Under the pieces are notes generated by a model. It made no database searches and was not told where the DNA came from. It was given only the letters and a program-made list of their open reading frames with translations. A stretch of DNA of 64,000 bases from Haliea sp. (GTDB lineage Bacteria > Pseudomonadota > Gammaproteobacteria > Pseudomonadales > Halieaceae). Positions 55,094 through 62,516 of this stretch are shown here, one piece after another (position 1 is the first letter of the stretch; each line of letters starts with the position of its first letter). Both the position numbers and the translations under genes were made by a program. The DNA is taken from positions 1-64,000 of the forward strand of contig NZNC01000023.1 in the NCBI GenBank assembly GCA_002692965.1. The letters are read 5' to 3'.

Positions 55094-58000
55094 TCACTGA
55101 GCGCGCTCCAGTGCGGCCATCTGCCGGGCAATGGTTTCCGGGGATCCGGTGCGACGCGCCAGCAGGTAGTACAGCCCGGGCACCAGGTAGAGTGTAAACA
55201 GCGTGGCGAGCGCCACACCAAACAGAATGACCGCGCCCAGCACATTGCGACTGGCCGAGCCCGGTCCACTCATCAGCATCAGCGGCAGAGCCCCCGCCAG
55301 GGTCGAGACCGTGGTCATCAACACCGGACGCAGACGCAATTGGCAGCCCTCCAGGATGGCGTCCTCGAAGGCTCGCCCGGCATCGCGCAACTGGTTGATG
55401 AACTCCACCAGAAGAATACCGTTCTTGGTCGCGATGCCGATCAGCATCAGCAGGCCTATCTGGCTGAAGATATTGAAGGACTGGCCCGTCAGCACCAGCC
55501 CCCCCAGCCCCCCGACCACGGCCAGCGGCACGGTGATCATGATCACCGTGGGGTGCACGAAACTTTCAAACTGTGCCGCCATGACCAGGAAGGTCACCAG
55601 CAGGGCGAGGCCAAAGGTTGCATAGAGCGCGCCGGTGGACTCCTTGTAATTGAGAGACTCGCCGCGGTAATCGACCTTCGCCATGGGGGGCAACTTGCGC
55701 TCGACCACCTGCTCGAGAAAGGTGAGGGCCTCGCCGAGGCTAACGCCCGGCGCCAGGCTGCCACTCAGGGTTACCGCACGCATGCGGTTGTAGCGGTGCA
55801 AGGCACTGATACCGGCGCGACTTTCCAGGCTCACCAGGTTGGCCAGCTGAATCAACTCGCCGCTGTCGCTGCGGACAAAGATATTGCGCACGTCATCCGG
55901 GCTGCTGCGCTGGCTTCGCTCCAGCTGAACGATAACCGGATATTCCTCACCGCGTTCACTGAAGGTCGACACCTCCTGCTCGCTCATCAGTGCCTGCAGA
56001 GCCTCGGCCAGGGCGCGTGCGCTGACCCCCAGCGCCGCCGCGCGGTCCAGGTCGGTATGCAGATGCAGCTGCTGCTGGGTTTCGCGCAGATCACTGTCCA
56101 GGTTGCCGAACAGACCACTGCTACCGGCCTCGCGCAGCACAATATCGCGCCACTGCGCCAGGCTGCGGTAATCGGGTCCCTGCAGCACAAACTCCACCGG
56201 CGTATTGGCGCCGCCCTGCCCCAGCCCCGAGGGCAGGAATGCCATGACGCGGACACCCGGAATCTCGCGCCACTCGCGCATCAGCGCATCGCGCAACTCG
56301 AAGGCCGAGTAGTCGCGCTGGTCGCGACTGACCATGGAGATTCGCGAAAAGGCACCATCGGGGGTCGTGGTGCCAAACGAGGGCGACACGAACAGCACGC
56401 GGGGAATCGTGCCATCCGCTGCTCGCTGCAGCGCCGGCGCCTGCAAGGCCTCGATCACCTGGCGCATGCTGTCAATGCCTGTGCCCTGCTCCGCCCGAGC
56501 CAGAACAAGCACCGTATCCTGGTCTTCCACCGGCACCTGCTCCAGGCGTAGCTGGTCGCGCATCTGGAAGGCGAGCAGTGCCAGTACCGAGAGCAGAATC
56601 AGCATCAACAGCGGTCGCCGCAAGGTCCACTGCAGGCTGCTGCGGTAGCCGCGTGACAGGCCCTGCAATGCACTGCCGACACTGCGATCAAGCAGCGAGC
56701 GCCGCGCCTGGGGGCGCAGCAGCTTGCTACACAGCATCGGCACCAGGCTGAGGGCCAGCACCGACGAGGCGATGACCGCGACACAAATGGCCACCGCCAG
56801 CTCGGCGAATATCCGCCCGGTCATGTCCTGCATGAAGACAATCGGAGTGAATACCGCCAGCAGTACGGCGGTGGTAGCGACCACGGCGAAGCCCACCTGG
56901 CGCGCCCCCCGGGACGCCGCCAGCAGCGCCGGCTCGCCTTCTTCCACACGCCGGTGGATATTCTCGAGCACCACGATGGCATCATCCACCACCAGACCGA
57001 TGGCCAGCACCATCGCCAGCAGCGTGATCAAATTGACCGAGTAGCCAAACGCCAACAGCGCGATACAGCTCGACAGCAGGGACAAGGGTATGCAGACCAC
57101 CGGAATCAGGGTCGCCCGCCAGGCGCCCAGGAACAGAAAAATCACCGCGGCCACGAGTGCCGTGGTGATCCCCAGGGTCCAGTACACACCGCTGATGGCG
57201 GCGCGAATGAAGGCCGAGGCGTCGCCGGATGCGGAGATTTCCATACCGTCGGGCAGGTCCGCGCGGACCGACTCGATCTCCGCACGGATGGCAGCCAGGA
57301 CTTCCACGGTATTGGAGTTGGATTGCTTGACCACCCCCAGGGCCATGCTCTCCCGGCCGTTAGTGATAAACAGGCGGCGGCTGTCCTCACTGCCGATCTC
57401 CACCCGGGCCAGCTCGCCCAGGCGTACCAGGTGCCCGTCCGTACCGCGGGTAACCACCAGCTCGCGGAATTCGCGCTCACTGCGGTAGGCGCGCTGCAGG
57501 CGCAGGGGAAACTCCATACGGGTCGACTCGACCAGACCCGCCGGCAGTTCGATGTTCTCACGGCGCAGGGCTTCCAGCACGTCACTGACGCTCAGGCCCC
57601 GTGCGTTGAGTTTGTGGCGGTCGATCCAGATGCGCATGGCGCGGGCACCACCGCCGTAAGTGTTCACCGACGCCACCCCATTGATGGCGGCAAAACGGTC
57701 CTTGATATAGCGCTCGGCGTAATCGGTAACCTCGACCAGTGGCAGGTCCGCTGCCTCCAGGCTGATATAGATGATGGGAGAGGCATCGCTGTCGGCCTTG
57801 GAAACCGTCGGACTCTCCGCCTCCTGGGGCAGGCGATCCAGCGCGCGCGCCACCTTGTCGCGAACATCGTTGGCGGCGGCATCAATGTCCCTCGACAGGT
57901 CAAACTCGATGTTGATGCTGGAGCGCCCGTCGATGCTGCTGGAGCGGAGACTGCGCACCCCCTCGATACCCCCCAGCTCCTCCTCCAGCACCTGGGTGAT

Positions 58001-58186
58001 GCGCGTCTCGACGACGTCGGCTGCGGCTCCCCGGTAGCTGGTGCTCACCGACACCTGGGGGGCGGCGACATCCGGGTACTCCCGGGTCGAGAGCTGGGAG
58101 AAGGCCATGGCACCAAAGGCGGCGAGCAGCAGCGCGAGCACGGTCGCGAAGACCGGGCGCTGCACCGACAGATCCGAGAGCCTCAC
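55094..58186 (-). CDS. RND efflux pump, inner-membrane subunit
   Basis: The 1030-residue HAE1/AcrB-family permease has twelve membrane helices in two halves with large periplasmic loops. The proton-relay acids are in GLVVDDAIVVLENI and the matching Lys is in IGIATKNGILLVEF. The substrate is not predictable. The GTG start overlaps the adaptor stop (GTGA). No outer-membrane channel gene is nearby, so a shared TolC-like protein is probably used. Confidence 0.94.
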   Translation of the reverse strand: MRLSDLSVQRPVFATVLALLLAAFGAMAFSQLSTREYPDVAAPQVSVSTSYRGAAADVVETRITQVLEEELGGIEGVRSLRSSSIDGRSSINIEFDLSRDIDAAANDVRDKVARALDRLPQEAESPTVSKADSDASPIIYISLEAADLPLVEVTDYAERYIKDRFAAINGVASVNTYGGGARAMRIWIDRHKLNARGLSVSDVLEALRRENIELPAGLVESTRMEFPLRLQRAYRSEREFRELVVTRGTDGHLVRLGELARVEIGSEDSRRLFITNGRESMALGVVKQSNSNTVEVLAAIRAEIESVRADLPDGMEISASGDASAFIRAAISGVYWTLGITTALVAAVIFLFLGAWRATLIPVVCIPLSLLSSCIALLAFGYSVNLITLLAMVLAIGLVVDDAIVVLENIHRRVEEGEPALLAASRGARQVGFAVVATTAVLLAVFTPIVFMQDMTGRIFAELAVAICVAVIASSVLALSLVPMLCSKLLRPQARRSLLDRSVGSALQGLSRGYRSSLQWTLRRPLLMLILLSVLALLAFQMRDQLRLEQVPVEDQDTVLVLARAEQGTGIDSMRQVIEALQAPALQRAADGTIPRVLFVSPSFGTTTPDGAFSRISMVSRDQRDYSAFELRDALMREWREIPGVRVMAFLPSGLGQGGANTPVEFVLQGPDYRSLAQWRDIVLREAGSSGLFGNLDSDLRETQQQLHLHTDLDRAAALGVSARALAEALQALMSEQEVSTFSERGEEYPVIVQLERSQRSSPDDVRNIFVRSDSGELIQLANLVSLESRAGISALHRYNRMRAVTLSGSLAPGVSLGEALTFLEQVVERKLPPMAKVDYRGESLNYKESTGALYATFGLALLVTFLVMAAQFESFVHPTVIMITVPLAVVGGLGGLVLTGQSFNIFSQIGLLMLIGIATKNGILLVEFINQLRDAGRAFEDAILEGCQLRLRPVLMTTVSTLAGALPLMLMSGPGSASRNVLGAVILFGVALATLFTLYLVPGLYYLLARRTGSPETIARQMAALERAQ

Positions 58187-59244
58187 GCGGCGGGCCCCTC
58201 GGCCAGCTGGGAGCCCGGCGCCACTGCGCGCACCGGCGTGCCATCGCGCAGATTGAGGTGCCCGCGCAGCACAACCGGCGTCCCCGGTACAAGCTCGCCC
58301 TCGATCAGCACACCGCCTTCCACGCGACGCTCTATACGCACCGGCACGCTCAAGGCACGGCCCGCGTCATCGACGCTGTAGACAAAACTGCTGCCCCCCC
58401 GCTGCAACAGGGCCTGCTCGGGCACGACCAGCGCCGTCTGCTCTCCCGCCAGCAGATTGACCGTCAGCAGCATGCCCGGCCGCAGCTCGCCGCTGGCATT
58501 GTCCAGGGTGGCGCGCACTGTCACCGCCCGCGTCACCGGATCGACCCGACTGCCGATACTGCGCACGCTGCCGACAAATACCTGGTCCGGCCAGGCCGGG
58601 CTGTGTCCCTCCACACTGTCGCCCACTCGCAGGCGCGAAAGGTGCACTTCCGGCACAGTGAAATCCAGCTTCAGACGGTCGATGGCGTCGAGCTGGGTCA
58701 CCTCGGTACCCGGCGTGATTAGGGCGCCAACGCTGACCTCACGAAAGCCCAGAACTCCGGCAAAGGGCGCCCGCAGACGATGCTCCTCCAGAATGGCCCG
58801 CGCCTGCGCCAGCCGGGCTTCTTCCGCCGCCACGCTCGCCCGCGCGATGTCGATCGCCGCGCGCGTGGAAATATCCGCGCCCAGTCTGCTCAAACGCTGC
58901 AGTTCCAGTCGCGCCTGCGCCAGGGCCGCCTCGACCTCGGCCACGCGCGCCGCCGCCTCGGTAGCATCCAGCTCCAGCAACATCTGCCCCGCGGCCACCG
59001 TGTCACCGTCCTCGAAGTGCAATGCGCTGACCTTGCCACTGACCTGCAAGCTGAGCGCGACCGACTCGCGGGCGGCGAGAGTGGCCACGGACTCGATATG
59101 TTCGGCGACCGTCGTCTGCTGCACATGCCACAGCTCGACGGCAACTTCCCGCGGCGCTCCTGCAGTTGCGGGATGCCGCGTCTGCTCACAGCCGGTACAG
59201 AGCAGCGCGAGCAGCAGCGCGACCAGAATTCGGTATTTCCTCAT
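58183..59244 (-). CDS. RND efflux adaptor lipoprotein (membrane fusion protein)
   Basis: The 353-residue protein has a lipoprotein signal (LLALLCTGC, Cys near residue 19), a lipoyl domain, a short helical hairpin (about 95-160) and beta-barrel domains. It pairs with the RND permease next door. The ATG at 59244 has GGGGAG upstream; the open frame further upstream is not coding. It links the pump to an outer-membrane channel. Confidence 0.93.
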   Translation of the reverse strand: MRKYRILVALLLALLCTGCEQTRHPATAGAPREVAVELWHVQQTTVAEHIESVATLAARESVALSLQVSGKVSALHFEDGDTVAAGQMLLELDATEAAARVAEVEAALAQARLELQRLSRLGADISTRAAIDIARASVAAEEARLAQARAILEEHRLRAPFAGVLGFREVSVGALITPGTEVTQLDAIDRLKLDFTVPEVHLSRLRVGDSVEGHSPAWPDQVFVGSVRSIGSRVDPVTRAVTVRATLDNASGELRPGMLLTVNLLAGEQTALVVPEQALLQRGGSSFVYSVDDAGRALSVPVRIERRVEGGVLIEGELVPGTPVVLRGHLNLRDGTPVRAVAPGSQLAEGPAA

Positions 59245-59256
59245 CACTCCCCACTT

Positions 59257-59279
59257 GCCCGGCCCCTGCGGGACCGGGC
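59257..59279 (-). promoter_or_regulatory. Strong hairpin between the aminotransferase and RND genes
   Basis: On the minus strand GCCCGGTCCC-GCA-GGGGCCGGGC has a 10-bp stem with one G-U pair and no T tract, ending 12 bases before the adaptor ATG and close to its ribosome site. It could lower read-through, process the transcript or occlude translation. Confidence 0.45.
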
Positions 59280-59297
59280 CTCTCGGACAGTCCCCTG

Positions 59298-60452
59298 TCA
59301 GGACAGTTTCTCCAGCACCCGGGGCAGCGCATCGACGTAACGTTGCACGTCCGCAAGCTGGCCCATGCTGACCCGCGACCACTGGGTATAGTCGCGGTAA
59401 ATACCGCGAATCAGCACCTTCTCTTCGGCCATGGCAGCGCGGAAAGCCTCGGCATTGAGATCACCGAGGTTGACGAAGACGAAGTTGGTCTGCGAGGGGA
59501 GCGCACTCAGGCCATTGGCCTTGACCGCCGACATCACCATCTCGCGGCCCTCGCGGATCTTGCTGCGGGACATATCCATGAAGGCCTGGTCCTCATAGCT
59601 GGCAATGGCCGCCGCGAGGCCCGCCTGGTTCAGCCCGTACCAGCCCAGTCCGTAGCGTCCCATCGCCTCGATAATATCCGGCGGCGCAATCAGATAGCCT
59701 ACCCGCAGCCCCGCCAGACCATAAATCTTGGAAAAGGTCCGCGCGACGATCACCCGGTGCCCGTCCTTGACCAGCGGCACCATGCTGTTGGCTGCCGGCA
59801 TATCGGTGAGCTCGTTGTAAGCCTCGTCCACCAGCACCAGGGTCTTTTGCGCCGCGCGGGTGCAGAAGCTCCGCAGCTTGCCGGCTTCCAGCAACATGCC
59901 GGTCGGGTTATTGGGGTTGGTCACCTGCACCATGGCGATACTGTCGTCGATCGCCGCATACATGGCATCGAGATCAATCGCCATGTCGGCGCGCTTCGGC
60001 AAACGCTCGATACTACCCAGCCCCTGATTCTCGATACTCAAGGAGGTCGTGTCCCAGAACAGGTCCGGCCCCAGGATATTGCCGCTTTGTCCGGCCAGCA
60101 CCGCCGCCGCGACCAGGCCGCCACTGGAGCCGGCACTGAGGGTGATGTACTCCGGTGAGAGACCGTGGTACTCGGCGATCATCGCGCGCAGCTTGAGGGC
60201 ACTGTCATTGACGTAGTAGGCACCCTGGGCACTGGCCTCCTGTACCGCGGCGAGCGCCGCCTTGCTCGGCCCGAAGGGGTTTTCGTTGGCGTTGAGCTTG
60301 GCCACTCCCGCAGCGGGGCCGTAACTCACGCTGGGTCGCAGTGGTGCAGCCGCGGCGGGACCCGCCGCGCCCGCCAGACGCCCCCCCGCAAGCAGGGAAG
60401 CAGCGCCCGCGGCGGCACCCAGGAACAGTCGGCGATTCATGGAAACAGACAT
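59298..60452 (-). CDS. Tat-exported class I/II aminotransferase
   Basis: The 384-residue protein has a twin-arginine signal (MNRRLFLGAAAGAASLLAGG, cut near AAA). Next comes a fold-type I aminotransferase like histidinol-phosphate aminotransferase: NANENPFGPS, VQVTNPNNPTGM, VDEAYNEL, catalytic Lys in ARTFSKIYGLAGLRVGY, and a late Arg in WSRVSMG. A periplasmic PLP aminotransferase is unusual. Export via Tat implies that it folds with its cofactor before crossing. It lies within the amine-oxidase/cytochrome/RidA run. Confidence 0.9.
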   Translation of the reverse strand: MSVSMNRRLFLGAAAGAASLLAGGRLAGAAGPAAAAPLRPSVSYGPAAGVAKLNANENPFGPSKAALAAVQEASAQGAYYVNDSALKLRAMIAEYHGLSPEYITLSAGSSGGLVAAAVLAGQSGNILGPDLFWDTTSLSIENQGLGSIERLPKRADMAIDLDAMYAAIDDSIAMVQVTNPNNPTGMLLEAGKLRSFCTRAAQKTLVLVDEAYNELTDMPAANSMVPLVKDGHRVIVARTFSKIYGLAGLRVGYLIAPPDIIEAMGRYGLGWYGLNQAGLAAAIASYEDQAFMDMSRSKIREGREMVMSAVKANGLSALPSQTNFVFVNLGDLNAEAFRAAMAEEKVLIRGIYRDYTQWSRVSMGQLADVQRYVDALPRVLEKLS

Positions 60453-60494
60453 GGCGTTCTCCTTGATGAGACGTTCTGAAAGAGGTCGAAAAAA

Positions 60495-61322
60495 TCAGGC
60501 CTTGGCATACATCGCCGCCGCCACCAGAACCAGGTAGATACCGAAGGCCCGCTTGAGCTGACGCTCGTCGAGGCTATGGGCCAGGCGAGCGCCAATCGGC
60601 GCCGTGACCAGCGAGAAGGCGGCCACCGCCATCAGCGCCGGAATATTGATGTAGCCGATGGAACCCTGGGGCAGGTTCTCGGCATTCAGGCCCAGCAACA
60701 TGAAGCCAATGGCACCGGGGATCGCGATCAACACCCCTACCCCGGAAGCGGTTGCCACGGCCTGGTGCACCGGCCGGTTGCAGAGGACCATGGTGAGTAC
60801 CGTGACCGTCCCGCCGCCGATACCCAGCAGGGAGGAAAAACCGCCGAGGACGCTGGCCAGCACGGCGCGCCCGGGCCCGTGGGGCATTTCCAGCTTGCCC
60901 TTGAAGCGCTCGAAGGCGTCCGGGAACAGGAAGTAGACGGAATACAGCAGCACACCGACCGCGAAGACCATGATCAGACGGTTGCCGTCGATCAGCGAAG
61001 CCACCAGCAAGCCACCGGCAACCCCGACCAACAGCCACACCGCCCAGTCCTTGAGTACCTGGAAATCCACGGCACCGCGCTTGGCGTGGGCAAACATGGC
61101 CCGCGCTGAAGACACCACAATGGTGGCCAGAGAAGTACCCACGGCCACCAGCATCAGATGTTCGGTGTTGTCGGTCAGGAAGGGAAATACCGCCAGCAGG
61201 GCCGGCACCACCACAAAACCGCCGCCTACCCCGAACAGCCCGGCAGTGAGACCGGCAATGATTCCCGCCCCGGAAAGTAGTGCTATAAAGGTCAACACAT
61301 CGACACCCATTGTCTGTTCCAT
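60495..61322 (-). CDS. TSUP-family anion permease (TauE/SafE type)
   Basis: The 275-residue inner-membrane protein has about eight helices and the duplicated glycine motifs AGLFGVGGGFVVVP and SLLGIGGGTVTVLTM typical of TauE/SafE. The family moves sulfite, sulfoacetate and other small anions. In this run it may move an organic acid product or sulfur compound made in the periplasm; that is inference. Possible starts are the ATG at 61322 or an in-frame ATG at 61310. Confidence 0.88.
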   Translation of the reverse strand: MEQTMGVDVLTFIALLSGAGIIAGLTAGLFGVGGGFVVVPALLAVFPFLTDNTEHLMLVAVGTSLATIVVSSARAMFAHAKRGAVDFQVLKDWAVWLLVGVAGGLLVASLIDGNRLIMVFAVGVLLYSVYFLFPDAFERFKGKLEMPHGPGRAVLASVLGGFSSLLGIGGGTVTVLTMVLCNRPVHQAVATASGVGVLIAIPGAIGFMLLGLNAENLPQGSIGYINIPALMAVAAFSLVTAPIGARLAHSLDERQLKRAFGIYLVLVAAAMYAKA

Positions 61323-61356
61323 TCACTCACAGGATTGATCGGGAATAAGCCCACGC

Positions 61357-61824
61357 TCACCGGGGCATCCGGGCCGCGCGCACCTCGATCTCCACCAGCC
61401 AGCCGTCGACCACCAGATCGGCGACCTGCACGAAGGAGCGCACCGGCTTGGAGGGGTTTTCCTCGGTGCCAAAAAACTGCATGTAACCGCGATTGAAGCC
61501 GGCGAAATCGAGCTTCCCGTCCTCACCGGCGACCGCGAAGACACGCACCTGCACGACATCCGCCATCGACCAGCCGCGGCTCTCGAGGGTCTCCTTGAAT
61601 TTCGCCAGCGTGTCGATGGCCTGGGCCTCCATGTCGCCCCAGTTGCCATCGGCGTCGGGGGAGGCGCCGGAACCGCTGAGATAGAGGGTTTCCGCACCCG
61701 CGGGTATCTCGATCGTGGTGTAGAAGAGCTTGCCCTCCCCCTCGCGTTTGATCGCGTCGGCGGCGGCGAGCGGCCCGGCACACAGCAGCGCAGTGAGCAG
61801 GGAGGCAGTGATGGGCATTTTCAT
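61357..61824 (-). CDS. Exported RidA-family protein (imine deaminase type)
   Basis: The 155-residue protein has a Sec signal of about 23 residues (cut near LAA-AD), then a RidA/YjgF domain. The substrate-carboxylate Arg of RidA is kept in KPVRSFVQVADL, but the nearby Cys is replaced by Phe. RidA proteins hydrolyse reactive imines and enamines to ketones and ammonia. The ATG at 61824 has AAGGAA upstream. It starts 2 bp after the cytochrome gene and probably acts on an amine-oxidase product in the periplasm. Confidence 0.88.
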   Translation of the reverse strand: MKMPITASLLTALLCAGPLAAADAIKREGEGKLFYTTIEIPAGAETLYLSGSGASPDADGNWGDMEAQAIDTLAKFKETLESRGWSMADVVQVRVFAVAGEDGKLDFAGFNRGYMQFFGTEENPSKPVRSFVQVADLVVDGWLVEIEVRAARMPR

Positions 61825-61826
61825 GG

Positions 61827-62516
61827 TCAGTTTCCTTGCAGTTGGGTATGGCGATTCGCTGCTCCGGCGGCGACGGTGTCCGGCGGCGCGAGCGTATTGA
61901 GATAGGCAATGACATCCACCAGGGCCTGTTCGTCGGGCAGGGTTTGCGCCGCCGCGGCCATGGTGGCGCCCTCGCTGTCCGCGCGGTGCCGACCGCGATA
62001 ACCGAGGCGGAAGTTGCGCAGCTGGGTAAGCAGATACCAGTCGTTCTGACCCGCCAGGGCGGGAGCCCCCAGGGCCTGGTTGCCGCTGGCGTCCGCGCCG
62101 TGACACGCACTGCAGCCGGCGTACCAGCGGCGCCCGGCATCGACATCCCCGACGACGGTTTTCGCAACCGCGGCCTGGGGCCAACTGCCCACCCAGTTCA
62201 CCAGCGCGTCGATGCTGTCGTCGCTCAGCGGCGTGGCCATGGGGCGCATGGCACGGCCCTCGACATCCTGCGGATGGGTACCGCGCCGGCCATCGCGAAA
62301 CTTCTCCAGCTGGCGGCGCAGATACCAGGGCTCCATGCCCGCCAGCCGCGGCGCCTGTACCCCGACATTGCCGCGACCGTCGGCCCCATGGCAGGTGGTG
62401 CAGTAGAAATCGTCATAGGGCTCCCGGGCGTCTTCCCCGAGCGCCTCCAGCGACAGGCCCGCAAGTCCCAGGCAAAGGAGGAAAAGGGACAAAGCGCGCC
62501 GTGGCCGAGTCTTCAT
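61827..62516 (-). CDS. Di-heme cytochrome c (c4 type), periplasmic
   Basis: The 229-residue protein has a Sec signal (about 27 residues) and two heme sites, CTTCH near residue 39 and CSACH near residue 135. Met ligands are likely in RPMATPLSDD and ATMAAAAQTL. The two-domain c4 architecture takes electrons from dehydrogenases to the terminal oxidase. It overlaps the amine-oxidase stop by 4 bp (ATGA), so the two are almost certainly partners. Confidence 0.93.
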   Translation of the reverse strand: MKTRPRRALSLFLLCLGLAGLSLEALGEDAREPYDDFYCTTCHGADGRGNVGVQAPRLAGMEPWYLRRQLEKFRDGRRGTHPQDVEGRAMRPMATPLSDDSIDALVNWVGSWPQAAVAKTVVGDVDAGRRWYAGCSACHGADASGNQALGAPALAGQNDWYLLTQLRNFRLGYRGRHRADSEGATMAAAAQTLPDEQALVDVIAYLNTLAPPDTVAAGAANRHTQLQGN

